From NCBI RefSeq assembly GCF_016808335.1, contig NC_053142.1, forward strand, positions 49,595,992 to 49,659,991: a DNA stretch of 64,000 nucleotides, given 5' to 3'. The stretch comes from Panicum virgatum. Lineage: Eukaryota; Streptophyta; Magnoliopsida; Poales; Poaceae. The position numbers and the translations under genes were made by a program. Below, piece after piece: positions 35,275 to 46,450 of this stretch. Each line of letters begins with the position of its first letter. Position 1 is the stretch's first letter. The notes under the pieces are model-generated. The model saw nothing but the letters and a program-made list of their open reading frames with translations. It did not search any database and was not told the DNA's origin.

Positions 35275-37951
35275 ATGTGGGATCTTAACGACTCGCCGGC
35301 CGCCGAGGCCACGCCACCGTCCCCGTCCGCCGACGACTCCGGCGCGTCCTCCTCGTCCGCGGCAGCGCACGTCGACATACCCGACGACGCCGACGACGAC
35401 TCTGCCGCGGACGCCGTGGTCACGCGCCAGTTCTTCCCGGCCCCGGCCCCGGCGGCGGCCGCCGGCCCGCGCGGGGGCTGGCTCCGCCTGTCCGCCGCGG
35501 CCCCGCCGCCCGCCGCGGCCGCCAACGGCGCGACGCCTGCCGGCCCCGCGGGCGCCTCGGCGGCGTCCAAGAAGAGCCGGCGCGGGCCGCGGTCGCGCAG
35601 CTCGCAGTACCGCGGCGTCACGTTCTACCGCCGGACGGGGCGCTGGGAGTCGCACATATGGTAAGTTCCGTTTCCGTTGCCGCCGTCCTTTCCTCTCTCG
35701 AGAGCTCGAACAGAGACGCGCAGCGGCAGCAGCTCGCGAGGACGGAGGGCTGGTTTGCTATTGGATTCCTCTTCTTTTGGGCATTTCTTGCTTCTGCTCC
35801 TTTTGCCTCTCGTAGCAACATCTTATCAAAGTTATTCTTACCAGCTGTTACCATGCCATGCCATGCTCTTTCTCTCACCGTCGTCTTCTCTCTCTGTCTG
35901 TCCTCTCTCTCTCTTCTCCCCCATGCTTTCTGTTTGTGCAATGCAGGGATTGCGGCAAGCAGGTCTATTTGGGTAAGTTTCATTCATGTCCATCTTGTCC
36001 ATGCCCATACTTGGGACTGCTACGAATCGACCGCCCAATCGGAGGCGTTTCCTCCCCGCTCTCGATTCCTCACAAATGGCTTCTGAATTGAATGAACAAC
36101 TTGCAGGCGGATTTGACACCGCTCACGCGGCGGCTCGGTAAAGCCTCTGCCTGTCCCTCTTTGCTCGATCTTTATTGGCCCCCCTTCACTTCACTGACTC
36201 CCATGTCCAGTTCTCCGCCAATCGCAGTGGGGCTCGCCGGCAAATTCTAATCTTTGTTCTGTTTGACCTCCTACCTCACAGGGCGTACGATCGGGCGGCG
36301 ATCAAGTTCCGCGGCGTGGAGGCCGACATCAATTTCAGCTTGGAGGATTACGACGACGACATGAAGCAGGTGATCGATACACAACGGGGTGACGGAGCAA
36401 ACAAATTATATACCTGTGCAAAGCAGCCAGATTTTTGGTCTAATAATCATCGTCCTCCTGTGCCAGCAGATGGGCAACCTGAGCAAAGAGGAGTTCGTCC
36501 ACGTGCTCCGGCGGCAGAGCACAGGGTTCCCCCGGGGCAGCTCCAAGTACAGAGGCGTCACGCTCCACAAGTGCGGGAGGTGGGAGGCGCGCATGGGCCA
36601 GTTCCTCGGCAAGAAGTATGGCATCGATCGCCCCCCTGCCCCTTCCTTCCTCCTTCCCTCCTCCTTCCTCACTAGCTCTCCGGCTCCCCAACCACCTCGT
36701 CTTTCCCCATTCCCCCGTATCGTCATCATCAGCTCTCCTTTCCTTGTCGCCGCGCCTCTCACCCCATTCATGGCTGTCACCTCCGGTCTGTGTCACGCAG
36801 GTACGTCTACTTGGGCCTGTTCGACACCGAGGAGGAAGCCGCCAGGTAAAATAATTGGACCCGAACTGTGCTGCGCTGCGCTGCGCTGCTCGCCATGCCA
36901 TTGCCATGCCACAGCCGTGGGCGGTGAAACTGATTGATCGATGATGGCCCCGCGCCCGTGGGGGTTGTCGGGTGCGTGTATGTGCAGGGCATACGACCGC
37001 GCGGCCATCAAGTGCAACGGCAAGGACGCGGTGACAAACTTCGATCCCAGCATTTACGCCGAGGAGATCGAGCCGGCGGGTTCGTGCCCCCCGATCCATG
37101 CCATGCGCCATCACTGTGCGATCAGCTAGCTACAGCTACAGGCCTCTCCGTTCATGTCGGACGGTTTAATTTGTTTCTCGCTGTGCAGCGGCCAAGGGCG
37201 GCGACGAGCACAACCTGGACCTGTCGCTGGGGAGCTCGGCGGGGAGCAAGAGGGGCAGCCTCGACGGCGGCGACGACGAGACCTCGGACCAGCGCGTGCC
37301 CATGGCGTTCGACCTCGACTGGCAGACGGCCGCGGCCCGGAGCACGAAAGCAAAGGTATCCGTGTCAGTTTTGGTCCCGCGTAGCGTTCTGCAGCAACCA
37401 AATTTTAAATAGGCCTATAAAGCAACAAGCTGCTCATCATGTTTCGACTGCTGGGGTCGCAGTTCGACGCGAGCTCGAAGCAACCCCAGATGCCTCCTCC
37501 CCCTCCTCCAGCCTTCCAAGCCGGTCACCACCTGGCGTTCGACCCCAGGCAACATCAGCAAGTGGGTACTGGGACTTCGTTTTCCTCGTCCAATGTTCCT
37601 CGGCAGGCGCCAACTGACACTTGTTTTGGTGCCAAATTGCGGCAGTTCCTGGGCAACGGCGCCGATCCGGGGACAGCGGGCGGCCTGTCCCTGGCGATCG
37701 GTGGCGCGGGCGGCGGCCACTGGCCTCCCCACCTGCAGCAGCAGCAGCAGCAGCAACAGAGGCTGCTGCACGGCTGGGGCATCGGCGGCGGCACGAGCTG
37801 GCCGCTGCCTCCGCACCCGCCGCCGCCGACCAACGCCGCCGCCGCGACTGCAGCTGCAGCATCATCACGATTCCCTCCCTACGTTACGACGCAAGGCCCG
37901 CCGAGCTGGGCTCAGCAGAACGGGTTCCACTCGCTGGCCAGACCCACCTAG
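35275..37951 (+). CDS. SHAT1: euAP2 transcription factor, two AP2 domains (SHAT1-like)
   Basis: Ten exons: 35275-35660, 35947-35972, 36107-36137, 36282-36369, 36470-36615, 36801-36845, 36988-37079, 37189-37355, 37463-37561, 37646-37951. All introns are GT-AG, and the join gives 461 residues with no stop. In order: DLNDSP (residues 3-8, a DLNxxP EAR repression motif); a basic nuclear signal KKSRRGPR (99-106); AP2 domain 1 (about 112-169, '[18 protein letters not shown]' to 'AAIKFRG'); a conserved linker; AP2 domain 2 (about 204-262, '[18 protein letters not shown]' to 'AAIKCNG'); LDLSL (281-285, LxLxL EAR motif); and a polyglutamine run (391-398). The last exon carries a miR172 site. It is a nuclear DNA-binding repressor. 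The sequence matches my memory of rice SHAT1, which acts in abscission-zone and spikelet development. The WOX4 neighbour supports this over SNB or IDS1, whose N-termini differ. Confidence 0.95.
37562..37645 (+). other. In-frame, stop-free last intron of the AP2 gene
   Basis: The intron between exons 9 and 10 is 84 nt (28 codons), begins GTGGGT, ends GGCAG and contains no stop in the gene's frame. Retention would add 28 residues (starting VGTGTSF) without disturbing the miR172 site or the C-terminus. Splicing is preferred because removing it joins '...QHQQ' to 'FLGNG', the arrangement I recall in rice. Confidence 0.7.
37854..37874 (+). promoter_or_regulatory. miR172 target site in the AP2 coding sequence
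   Basis: A 21-nt stretch starting CTGCAGCATCATCA and ending CGATTCC is complementary to miR172 with a few mismatches toward its 3' end, as in other grass AP2 genes. It encodes AAASSRFP (reading frame offset by one within the site). In the family, miR172 represses these genes by cleavage and translational inhibition, setting spikelet and floral timing. Confidence 0.93.
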
Positions 37952-38942
37952 AGCCATTCTCATGTCAAGAACACGGAGCGTTCGTGGATCGTCTTCCACG
38001 GCAAAGACCATCTGACGATCCAGAGCCGAACGATTCCTCGAGCCGCGGCGACGTTTACCGGAGACAACTGGCCGCGATTCTTTCCCCCCTTTTTCTTTTT
38101 TTCTCTCCCTTCCAGTATTGCCCCTTCTTCTTTCTCTCTGTTTCTTGATTGGGTGAGAGACATGGATTCGAGGATGGATGGGCATGTAAATGAGGAGTTC
38201 CCGAGACGACGACGAGTGACTGGTAGGCGTCGCATCAAGCTAGCAGTGTATCTTTTCGCCGCTTTTATTCACCATTGGCCAGCACCGATGGCACCGGGTG
38301 TCAACATCACAGCTCATTTTGTTTGGTCTCATGTTGCATCACTTGCTGCACGACGGACATGGCTGGGGAAATTTGCTGCGTCCACCAGACCACCACCACC
38401 ACCACCAACGGTGGGCCGACAGAACCTGCCTTCATCTTAGAATATGTGGGGTGTGGGTCTCGTGCTCGTGTTAAAACCTAGTATTATGTGCTAAGTGTCA
38501 TCATCAGACAGCACTCAGATAATAAGATAGTTGTAGTAGTAATCTTGAGATTACTGCGGCTCCTGTCCTGTCATGTGGAAGCGTACGGCTTACTGCTGGA
38601 AATCAGATAGGGTGCCCGAGTCCTTAACCGTCATTGGATGGTAATTGATCTCTCCTGTAAAGTCTCAAGCCCCATTGTTGTTGTTCTCTTGAAATCGACA
38701 TCCTTGTCTTTGTTAAGCTTCCTGGAAACAAAATCTAGATAACCACGCAGATCGCGTAGGTCATCTGTAAGCGCATCAATACCATGCGGTAGTAATTGTT
38801 TAGAAATAGATTTTGGTTGCACTCCATAATCTCATGTTATTTCTCATCCTAGTAGAAGAAAAAATTTCTTTACCTTGTCAGAAGATATACAACCTTATTT
38901 CTCAGATATTTATGTAACTTACTTGCTTCCACTTTAAATGAA
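37952..38942. other. AP2 3' untranslated region and flank
   Basis: Follows the AP2 stop codon. It begins with a pyrimidine-rich stretch (about 38084-38145) and contains an AATAAG near 38519 that could serve as a polyadenylation signal; the transcript end cannot be set from sequence. No further gene is seen. Confidence 0.45.
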
Positions 38943-39163
38943 CTAGACAGGTTGACGCGCGATGCGCGTCTATTTGGAAGATATTAACTTGAAAAGAATG
39001 ATGAAACATAAATTTATATTTTGTTGTACTCAATCCAATATTAAATTTAGATATTTTATGCTATCATAATGGTCATCTAAGCACAGTATAACTTTTTTTT
39101 AGAAATCCGTTGACTTTTAGGTGTGAGTAAAAATAGCTGACAGAGTAACGTATAAAATTAGTG

Positions 39164-40099
39164 ATGAAAGAATAATTGATCCTATTTTTTGAATTTATGT
39201 ACGGGAAACAAATTATAAAAAGTATTAGAGCTATCGTAGATGAACGTGGTGTACAAAGTTATTATTTTCATATATATAGAAAAAGTTAAATTTATTTTAT
39301 ATTTTGTATACGAAATCATCATCGATGTTTTTTTCAAATGATAGAGGCACCTAATAGTACCGTGAGTCCATTAAGTGGGGCACATTAAATGTGCATGTGT
39401 CGCAAATGGTGTGGGCCCTCACTTTATAGTATACAAACAGTAGAGCTACTACATGTGAACGCAGTATACAAAATCATATTATTTTTTATATAAAAAATAA
39501 TTAAATATATTTTATACGCGGCCCCACTTGAATAGTACGCGGCCCCACTTGAATAGTATGCGGGCCCACTTGAACAGTACACATTGGCCCATGAACAGTA
39601 CCCGGACCCCCACATGAACATATGAAAGAATAATTGATCCTATTTTTTGAATTTATGTACGGGAAACAAATTATAAAAAAAATATTAGAGCTATCGTAGA
39701 TGAACGTGGTGTACAAAGTTATTATTTTCATATATATAGGAAAAGTTAAATTTATTTTATATTTTGTATACGAAATCATCATCGATGTTTTTTTCAAATG
39801 ATAGAGGCACCTAATAGTACCGTGAGTCCATTAAGTGGGGCACATTAAATGTGCATGGGTCGCAAATGGTGTGGGCCCCCACTTTATAGTATACAAACAG
39901 TAGAGCTACTACATGTGAACGCAGTATACAAAATCATATTATTTTTTATATAAAAAATAATTAAATATATTTTATACGCGGCCCCACTTGAATAGTACAC
40001 GGGCCCACTTGAATAGTATGTGGGCCCCACTTGAATAGTATGTGGGCCCCACTTAAACAGTACACATGTGCCCATGAACAGTACCCGGACCCCCACATG
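39164..40099. repeat. Two tandem 458-bp units inside a Helitron
   Basis: Unit 1 (39164-39621) and unit 2 (39622 to about 40099) both start 'atgaaagaataattgatcc' and run in parallel to 'cccacatgaaca'. They have only scattered substitutions and indels of a few bases. The high identity implies a recent duplication. Each unit ends in an array of 'ggccccacttgaatagtac' words. Confidence 0.92.
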
Positions 40100-40130
40100 A
40101 ACAGTACCCGGGCCCCCACGTGGCCCAGAG
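39518..40130. repeat. GGGCCCACTTGAATAGTAC minisatellite arrays
   Basis: Short units of about 20 bp combining '(g)ggccccactt' with 'gaatagtac/gaacagtac' are repeated 4-5 times at 39518-39610 and again at 39975-40125, with small unit differences. The complement 'gtactgttcatgtgggcc' forms a degenerate array in copy 1 of the same Helitron family (18056-18180). Confidence 0.75.
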
Positions 40131-40175
40131 CGAACGGGAGCGCTCCAAATCTTGGAGCGTTAGTATAGTACTCAA

Positions 40176-41167
40176 TTAACTGTGCTCGTGCATTCCTTAA
40201 GAAAAAGAAGTAGGTAGATAACCCTAACCTACAATGGGAGGAGGAAAAATGTACATAGATAAGCATTTTTCTTGTTGCTGAAATTCACTCTGCACATCCT
40301 TGGATGAGGTTTCAAAATGAGTTGCCTAGGCAGCTCCCTGAAAGAGAAGAGAAGAGAAGAGAAACAGTTCCCGGGCAAGTGGACCTAACGTTTTCCCGGA
40401 GAAAGGGGATTCCTTGTTTCTACTTCGGGCAGTGAATAATTGAAGGGTGAAGAGGAAGGAAGGGAGCGCGGCACAGAGCAGCAGCTGGCTGGGTCGCTGG
40501 CCAACAACATTGGCGAGAGGGGCCGGCCAGGCCAGGAGGAGAGGCACAAGCAAGCGAAAGCAGGCTAAAGTGGGCTGGGCCAGGCTCCCAAAGGCTGGCT
40601 GGCGCGGTAAAGCTGAGCTGAGCTGATTCCAGTCAGTAACAACAACTGGCGGCTTTGGACAAGTTAATGTGGGACTGGTCCGGTGCCCTGTCGCTCTCCC
40701 AAGTAGGGGCCGGCCCTCCTCCTCCGAATCAGTTCGATCGCAGCTCGTCGTTGTCGTCGTCTCTCTCACTCGCAAAGGATTCATTCATTCATTCATGGAC
40801 GATGCCCCTGCTCCTCCTCCTTGTCAGGTTCTCAACCTTAGCCCTGCCCCTGCCACAGGTACTAATGGCCGCGCTCGATTCCGTCTCTCTCGCCTCGGCC
40901 ATCCCCTGATATGCATGCCCCAGGTGCACGGCCTTGTTTCCTTTCTCTCCTGCCGGCCGGCGAACGCCCCGGTTCCCATGTGGCAATGGCAACAAGCACC
41001 TTCTCAGGGAAATCCATGTGTTCCGGGCAGATGCTTGCGCAGCGCCTCCTGCGTCGTCGTCTCGTCTCCCGTGAAAGGGTGAAATAAAGTTGGTGCCGTG
41101 CCGTGTGCGCGTGTTCCCGGTGACTGTCTTGCGATTCCAAGGGACGGAAGCGCGCGGCAGACAAGGA
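40176..41167. other. Intergenic DNA, no gene seen
   Basis: No supportable gene. Contains a short GAGAA repeat near 40344 and an (ATTC)n run near 40782. Open frames here are not recognisable. Confidence 0.5.
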
Positions 41168-42180
41168 CCCGTGTGTTTGTCGCGGGATCAGTGGGTTTGG
41201 TTTATCCAACCCTCATTTTTTGAGAACGGAGCCAACTCATCTATTGTTTGGTTGCAGCTCTGATTTTAGGGACGGAATCAACCCATCACATGTTTGGTTT
41301 AGGGAATTGGAAATACGGGTTGGATGGCAACCCTCACTCCGTTAGTGGGCCCAACATGTCAGTCTTCTCTCTCTCCATCTCCTTTCTTCTTCCTACTGCC
41401 GGACTGCCCCCCAGCGCCCCGCTCCCGCCGCCACCGCCCTCGCCGCCCCCCTCGCGACGCCCCCTCCCGGCTCCGCCCCCGCCGCCCGCGACGCGGGCCC
41501 GCGCGCCCCCGACGCGGCTCCGCCCCCGCGGCCCCCGAAGCGGGCCCGCGTGCCGCCGCCGCTACCTCCCCGCCGCCGCCGCCGCCCCCGACGCGGGCCC
41601 GCCGGACCTCCTCGCGACGCGCCCGACGCGGCTCCGCCCCCACCCCCTTCTCCGCCTCCTGGCCACCCCCCCTCCGCCTCCACGGGCGCGGGCGCGGCCT
41701 GCACGGAGGTCCGGCCGGCGGGGCGGCCTTCTCGACGCGGCGGAGCGGCCAAATCCGGTGGCCCCTGCTCCTCCCGCCCGCCATGGCCGTCCTCCTCCCC
41801 CCTTCTCCCTCCCCTCCCTGGCCGGGCACGAGCCGCCGCTGGCGAGCTCCGCCGCCGCGGGTCGGGACGAGGACGGGCGGCGCGGAACAAGGTCGATGAC
41901 TGGCGGAGCGAAACGAGGTCGAGACGAGGACGGGCGACGCGGAGCGAGGACGACGACGGGTGGCACGGAACGAGGTCGAGACGAGGACGACGAGACGGAC
42001 GCCGACGGAACCCGTCCGGTTTAGCTCCGTCCCTTGAAATTCGACGGGCGGAGCGAACCCGCATCTTGTGGGAATATCCTCTTCCGGAGCCGCTCCGCTC
42101 CCTTTGCCCCTCATCCAAACAGACCAAAAGTGGGTCGGCCCCAACCAGATTCGCTCCGCACCTCCAACCAAACACACGGG
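41168..42180. mobile_element. GC-rich DNA element with 12-bp inverted ends
   Basis: The ends CCCGTGTGTTTG (41168-41179) and CAAACACACGGG (42169-42180) are perfect inverted repeats. Just inside them are further related stretches ('gggtttggtttatccaaccc', 'cctccaaccaaacacac'). The middle (41400-42000) is an extreme CCG/CGG-rich block open in several frames on both strands. The translations are proline/arginine/alanine low complexity, so I do not call a gene. No clear target duplication is found. Confidence 0.6.
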
Positions 42181-42282
42181 ACGTGTCCAGCATCATTTTT
42201 ATTTGTGCGCGCGTTAGGGACGTCCAGTCCAGGTCCAGGTGAACGAAGCAACCGGCAGGCATCGGCGCACGCACTTGGAGAC

Positions 42283-42871
42283 TGTTGACGCCTTTTACGG
42301 GCCAACACACGATCGCGCTAGGTCGCGCGACGCGAGGAGGGGCTCCTTGCAACACCTCCTGCGTGGAACGGTCAGACCGGTCAGAGGGACCGGTCAGACC
42401 GGTCGCCGTGCAGAACGGCGACGATCCTACGAATGCTTGCCCGGGAGGGACCCCGTCGGGGCAAGCGCGTGTAGGGTTGCCCTAGACTCGGCTGGCCAGC
42501 TAGGGCGTCCTCAAACGCCATGGAGACGAGAGAAGAACAGCATGTTGAGGTTGGAAAAGTAGGGTAAAGGTAAAAAGATAAAAGATGTGTTTTTGATAAA
42601 TTCGATTGGGTTGTCTCTTCAATCGACCGTGACCCTTTATATTTATAGGGTGGGGAAGACTTACCCCGCAATAAATCCTGTTTATAGATCTAAATCTATT
42701 AAGAACTCTAATTGTACTCGGACTCCTCCTAGACCGGTCAGACCGGTCGGACCTACCGGTCAGACCGGTTGGTCATGCTAGACCGTCTACAGACGCCTAG
42801 ACCGGTCAGACCGCCTGGACACACCGGTCAGACTGATCTGTTCAGGTTACTGGCTATTTTAGTCGTCAACA
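42283..42871 (+). mobile_element. Solo LTR with perfect 5-bp target duplication
   Basis: The segment starts TGTTGACG and ends with its exact inverse CGTCAACA, flanked on both sides by GAGAC (42278-42282 and 42872-42876). A TATA-like TTTATATTTATAGG (about 42635) sets plus orientation. There is no internal domain, so this is most simply a solo LTR (589 bp) left by LTR-LTR recombination. It carries two clusters of ACCGGTCAGACCGGT palindromic words, at about 42366-42410 and 42733-42835. Confidence 0.9.
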
Positions 42872-42876
42872 GAGAC

Positions 42877-45799
42877 CTTCGAGTCGACGGGTGCACACTG
42901 CTGGGTGCTGGCTTTTCTCGTGCGAGGACGCGGACCGAGACGACCGACCGCACAGACCATGCGACGCGACGCCTAGGTAGGCTATCTGCTTCTGTTGCAC
43001 ATGGATTCTACGTGCTGCCAGTTGACTAGTCCACAATGCCGGCAGGAGCACGGGCGGTGGTCATGGGATGCATGGACGATCAACGCCGGTAACAACAGCG
43101 ACATATTGATGGACTGGCTTCAAGTTTGGCGCCTGGGTACGTGTGGGTGCAACGTGCATGCGCACAAGCAGCTGGCGCACTAAGCCACTAACATGGACGA
43201 AACCCATAACGACAAGCTACATGGGCGAAGGAAAAGGAAAGCACAGAGGTGGCCGTGGCCAGCGCGGCGGCATGCAGCAGGCCGGCAAGCCGCTGTTCAC
43301 CGATCTACACCGGCGCGCACGTACTATATATACACTGCCGGGCGATCGGTGGATATGCATGGATCCATGGATCGGAGAAGGCAATGGCCAACTACCTCTG
43401 CCGCACAGTGCGCGCCTAGCTAGCGTCGTCTAAGCCGGCCGCTAGCTAGGGTAAGCCAGCGCACTGCATCGACGGAGAGGCACTGCATGCATGGTCCGGG
43501 GCGGGCCTGTTGGCGGCCTGCCCCGGCCTTCCCGAAACGGAAAGTGGGCACCGACGCGCAGCTATCACGGCCGAAGAAGAAGCTGGCGCCCAATGCAAAA
43601 GCCGCGCCCGCGCCCGCGCCCGCGCCGTTCCAGATCCAGCGCCAGTGCCCCGATGGCGACGTGAGAGCGCGGTGCCACACTGGAAAAGCTAAGGGCCGGA
43701 CGACGCGGCCCCGGCCGGCGTCTCTCTACCGTACCCTTGCTTGTTGCCTGCATGCTCCGGCGCTTTGCTTGCCTTGGCCTCCCGCGCGCGGGCGCCTCCG
43801 CTCTGCGCCGCGCGCGGGCTAGCTAGCTAGCTGATCGCTGTCCGTGGGCGCCGCGTGCACGGTTGGATCTTGTCGGCCGAAATCAAAGCAGGCTCTGCTT
43901 TTACTGCTGGGCCTCAGCTAGCGCTTGTGTGTACCTGCGCCGACTGCCGTGTGCGCCAACAAGGCAACAATACCTACATATCGTGCACTAGTACCAGTGG
44001 TAGCACTAGTGTTTCAGCAACATAGCTAGCTACTGCTAGATCTGACAGAATTGCTACGCGGACTGCATTGACTATACTTTTTCCGTGACAACTGCCGACA
44101 GTGTTTAGTTATCACTATACCATTTCCCAAGTGTAGATAGTATCATTTGCCTACAAAAGAATCGCCGACCAACATAATCTGTCGAGGTGTATTCTGCAAC
44201 TAACTGGCCGCACACACCGGCAGCAGGCAGCATCGGCAAGTGGCACTCGATCGACCTGCTTGGCTGGTTGCTCCGAGCAGGCCATGCAACGCTTTACGGT
44301 CATTAATTTAGTACAGACCATGCATCTCGAGCTGACGAGCTAGCTTCTCGACGTACGCTCCTGGTTCTGTAGTGTCGATCTGCAGCAAGCAAAACATGCA
44401 AACTTTTCCTGTACTTGGACAGGCCTTGACCACGGCGCGGCCGGGGCTGCTGCCGTGCACGCTTGAGCTTTGACGGGGTGCGCAGCCGCCCGGGGACTAT
44501 CTAGTGCGCAGTCAATACTACGTACGAGTACGACCGCGAGGCTGCCGAGCAAGCGAGCGAGCTGCGAAGCGGCGACTGTGCACGCAACCTGGCTGACTTG
44601 GGGTGCTGATCTGTAATGATGCCACCATGCATGCGCCGCCCTGATGCTGCAGACGGAGCTCAAGAAAATCAAATTAAGCTAGCTAGGATGGCGCCGCCGC
44701 CGCATTTGGCCCGAGTGGAGCAGACAAGCATTAGCAACCAACTTTATTTTGGGCTACCGTCTCGCATACGTACGTGTCGGCACGCATAAATATAATCGCG
44801 CAACCAGTGGTGCATCAGGTGTGTCCGTGCTTGTCGACTCAAAGAACCGACGCCACCCAGTTCGTTTATCTTCTTGGGCGTTCACCTAAAAAACCTTGTG
44901 CAAAACAGCGATCGAGCCGCCGTGGCGGGGCCTTCGTTTATGCATGGTGGCACGGAAGCATAAGCACGAAGCACGTATGGGCCGTGCCACCAATTAGGGT
45001 CAAAGATCCATGTATGTCTGCGGATCGAAGAAACAGCCCAGCCCAACTTTGAAGGTTTGTCTTCTGGGCCAACAGGTTAGTGGGCCGTCTGACGGTCTGG
45101 GCTCAAGTAATGGGCTCTTCTTTTATTACTCTTCTCGTTTCATGCATCTAGCGCAGCGAGAAAACGATAGCTCCAGTCTGCCGCCGGCGGCTCGCCTGTG
45201 CGGAGGCGGAGGGGGTTGCGAAGCCGGTGGTGGTGGCTTCGATGAACCCGCCGCGGCTTCCTCGCGCTGCGCGGCGGCGGTCGCTGCCGCCTTCGCACCC
45301 CTCGCCCGCGTCTTCACCAACTGCTTCGATTCGTTCGACGCGCCGACGCCAATGCGAGGCCGCTCTTATTTCTCGCCCGCTGCAATCCGGCTACACGGCG
45401 TTCCGGCCGCGTCATGATATCCTGCTCGCCCTCAAGTTCCATCGCAGGTTAGTAATGCGCCTACTAAATCTGGCATGGTATTTTAGGTTCCAATGGATAA
45501 GGGCATTTGTTCGCCTAAACGGTCGTTTAGCCAGTTTAAACACTATATCCGCTTAATCGATAGTTTTGACCGTTTAAACAATCGTTTTTCCCGTTTAAAC
45601 ACTCATTTTATCCGAATAGTGAGTTAATCGATAGGTGACCAACTGTTTACTGTTTAGCGTTTCGAATAACACTGAACAAAAATACTCCCCATTTGAGATG
45701 AACCTTAGCATACCCCACACAGTGCCCTGCCTGCCTCTGCCTGACAGCCATACCTGCATCATCCACTGGAGTCTGCATGTTTTTTTCCAGTCAATTAGT
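42877..45799. other. Intergenic DNA with a GC-rich patch
   Basis: No gene with recognisable domains. At 45180-45450 a GC-rich patch ends in CGCAG followed by a donor-like GTTAGT and could be a non-coding first exon or captured exon, but nothing downstream supports it. Several AGCT tetranucleotide runs occur near 43820. Confidence 0.45.
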
Positions 45800-45936
45800 C
45801 ACCGTGTTCGGCTGCCCTGCAGTAATTCCTTCTCACACCACTCCAGCTCCAGCCTCCAGCCACCAGCCAAGTAACAGTGTTTTTCTCTCACACCACTCCA
45901 GCTCCAGCCTCCAGCTCCAGCCTGCCGAACGCGGTG
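45800..45936. mobile_element. Fold-back MITE, CACCGTGTTCGGC family, copy A
   Basis: Inverted ends CACCGTGTTCGGCtG and CtGCCGAACGCGGTG enclose 137 bp built from 'ctccagctccagcctccag' words. An oppositely oriented relative is at 57153-57302. It is non-coding. Confidence 0.8.
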
Positions 45937-46450
45937 AGTATCATTAAAGTTCGTTTGATTCTAGGTTGTTGAAACTGTCTCTGTACTGTGCGTAACAGCG
46001 TAAAGTATACTTCTGATTTCTCTAACAACGAGTTCTCCTGCCAGAAAAATGCTGGTCAGGAGCTGTAGCTTCATCCCTCACAATATTCAACACAACAATC
46101 AGATAGGCTACGACACCTGGAGCAGACGAATACAGAATTTAAGAGGAAGGAACAAAAGACACCCAATTTAATGGAGAACCAAATGCTGTTGCACGCAACT
46201 CTCCTGTCCACCGGCGGCACCGCCGACACTTTAAAGCCCCCCAATTATGCAAATCTAAACCCTGCCATCGTGCTAATCTAGCCACTCGGCTGGATCATCA
46301 ACGGCTTTGCGCACTGCGATTAACCGGCAATGGAGGCTGCCTTTGGGGCCCGGACCCTTGCGGCAGTGACCCGAAATCGCAGCTTTTGCCCATGGCGATG
46401 CCAGCATCGCTGTACTAGCGTCATTTCAAGGGCCTACCAAGGACACCTTT

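Larger units (their letters stand above)
38943..40175 (-). mobile_element. Non-autonomous Helitron, family A, copy 2
   Basis: On the minus strand it starts TTGAGTACTATACTAACGC (at 40175), identical to copy 1 at 17909. It ends with a perfect hairpin GACGCGC-ATC-GCGCGTC (38954-38970), then AACCTGT and CTAG (38943-38946). Flanks are A and T as expected. It is longer than copy 1 because a 458-bp unit is tandemly duplicated inside it. No Rep/helicase is encoded. Confidence 0.83.

Noticed and set aside
41248..42355. Long overlapping open frames (up to 320 residues) on both strands
   Set aside because: Produced by the CCG/CGG-rich core of a TIR element; proline/arginine-rich translations without any domain.
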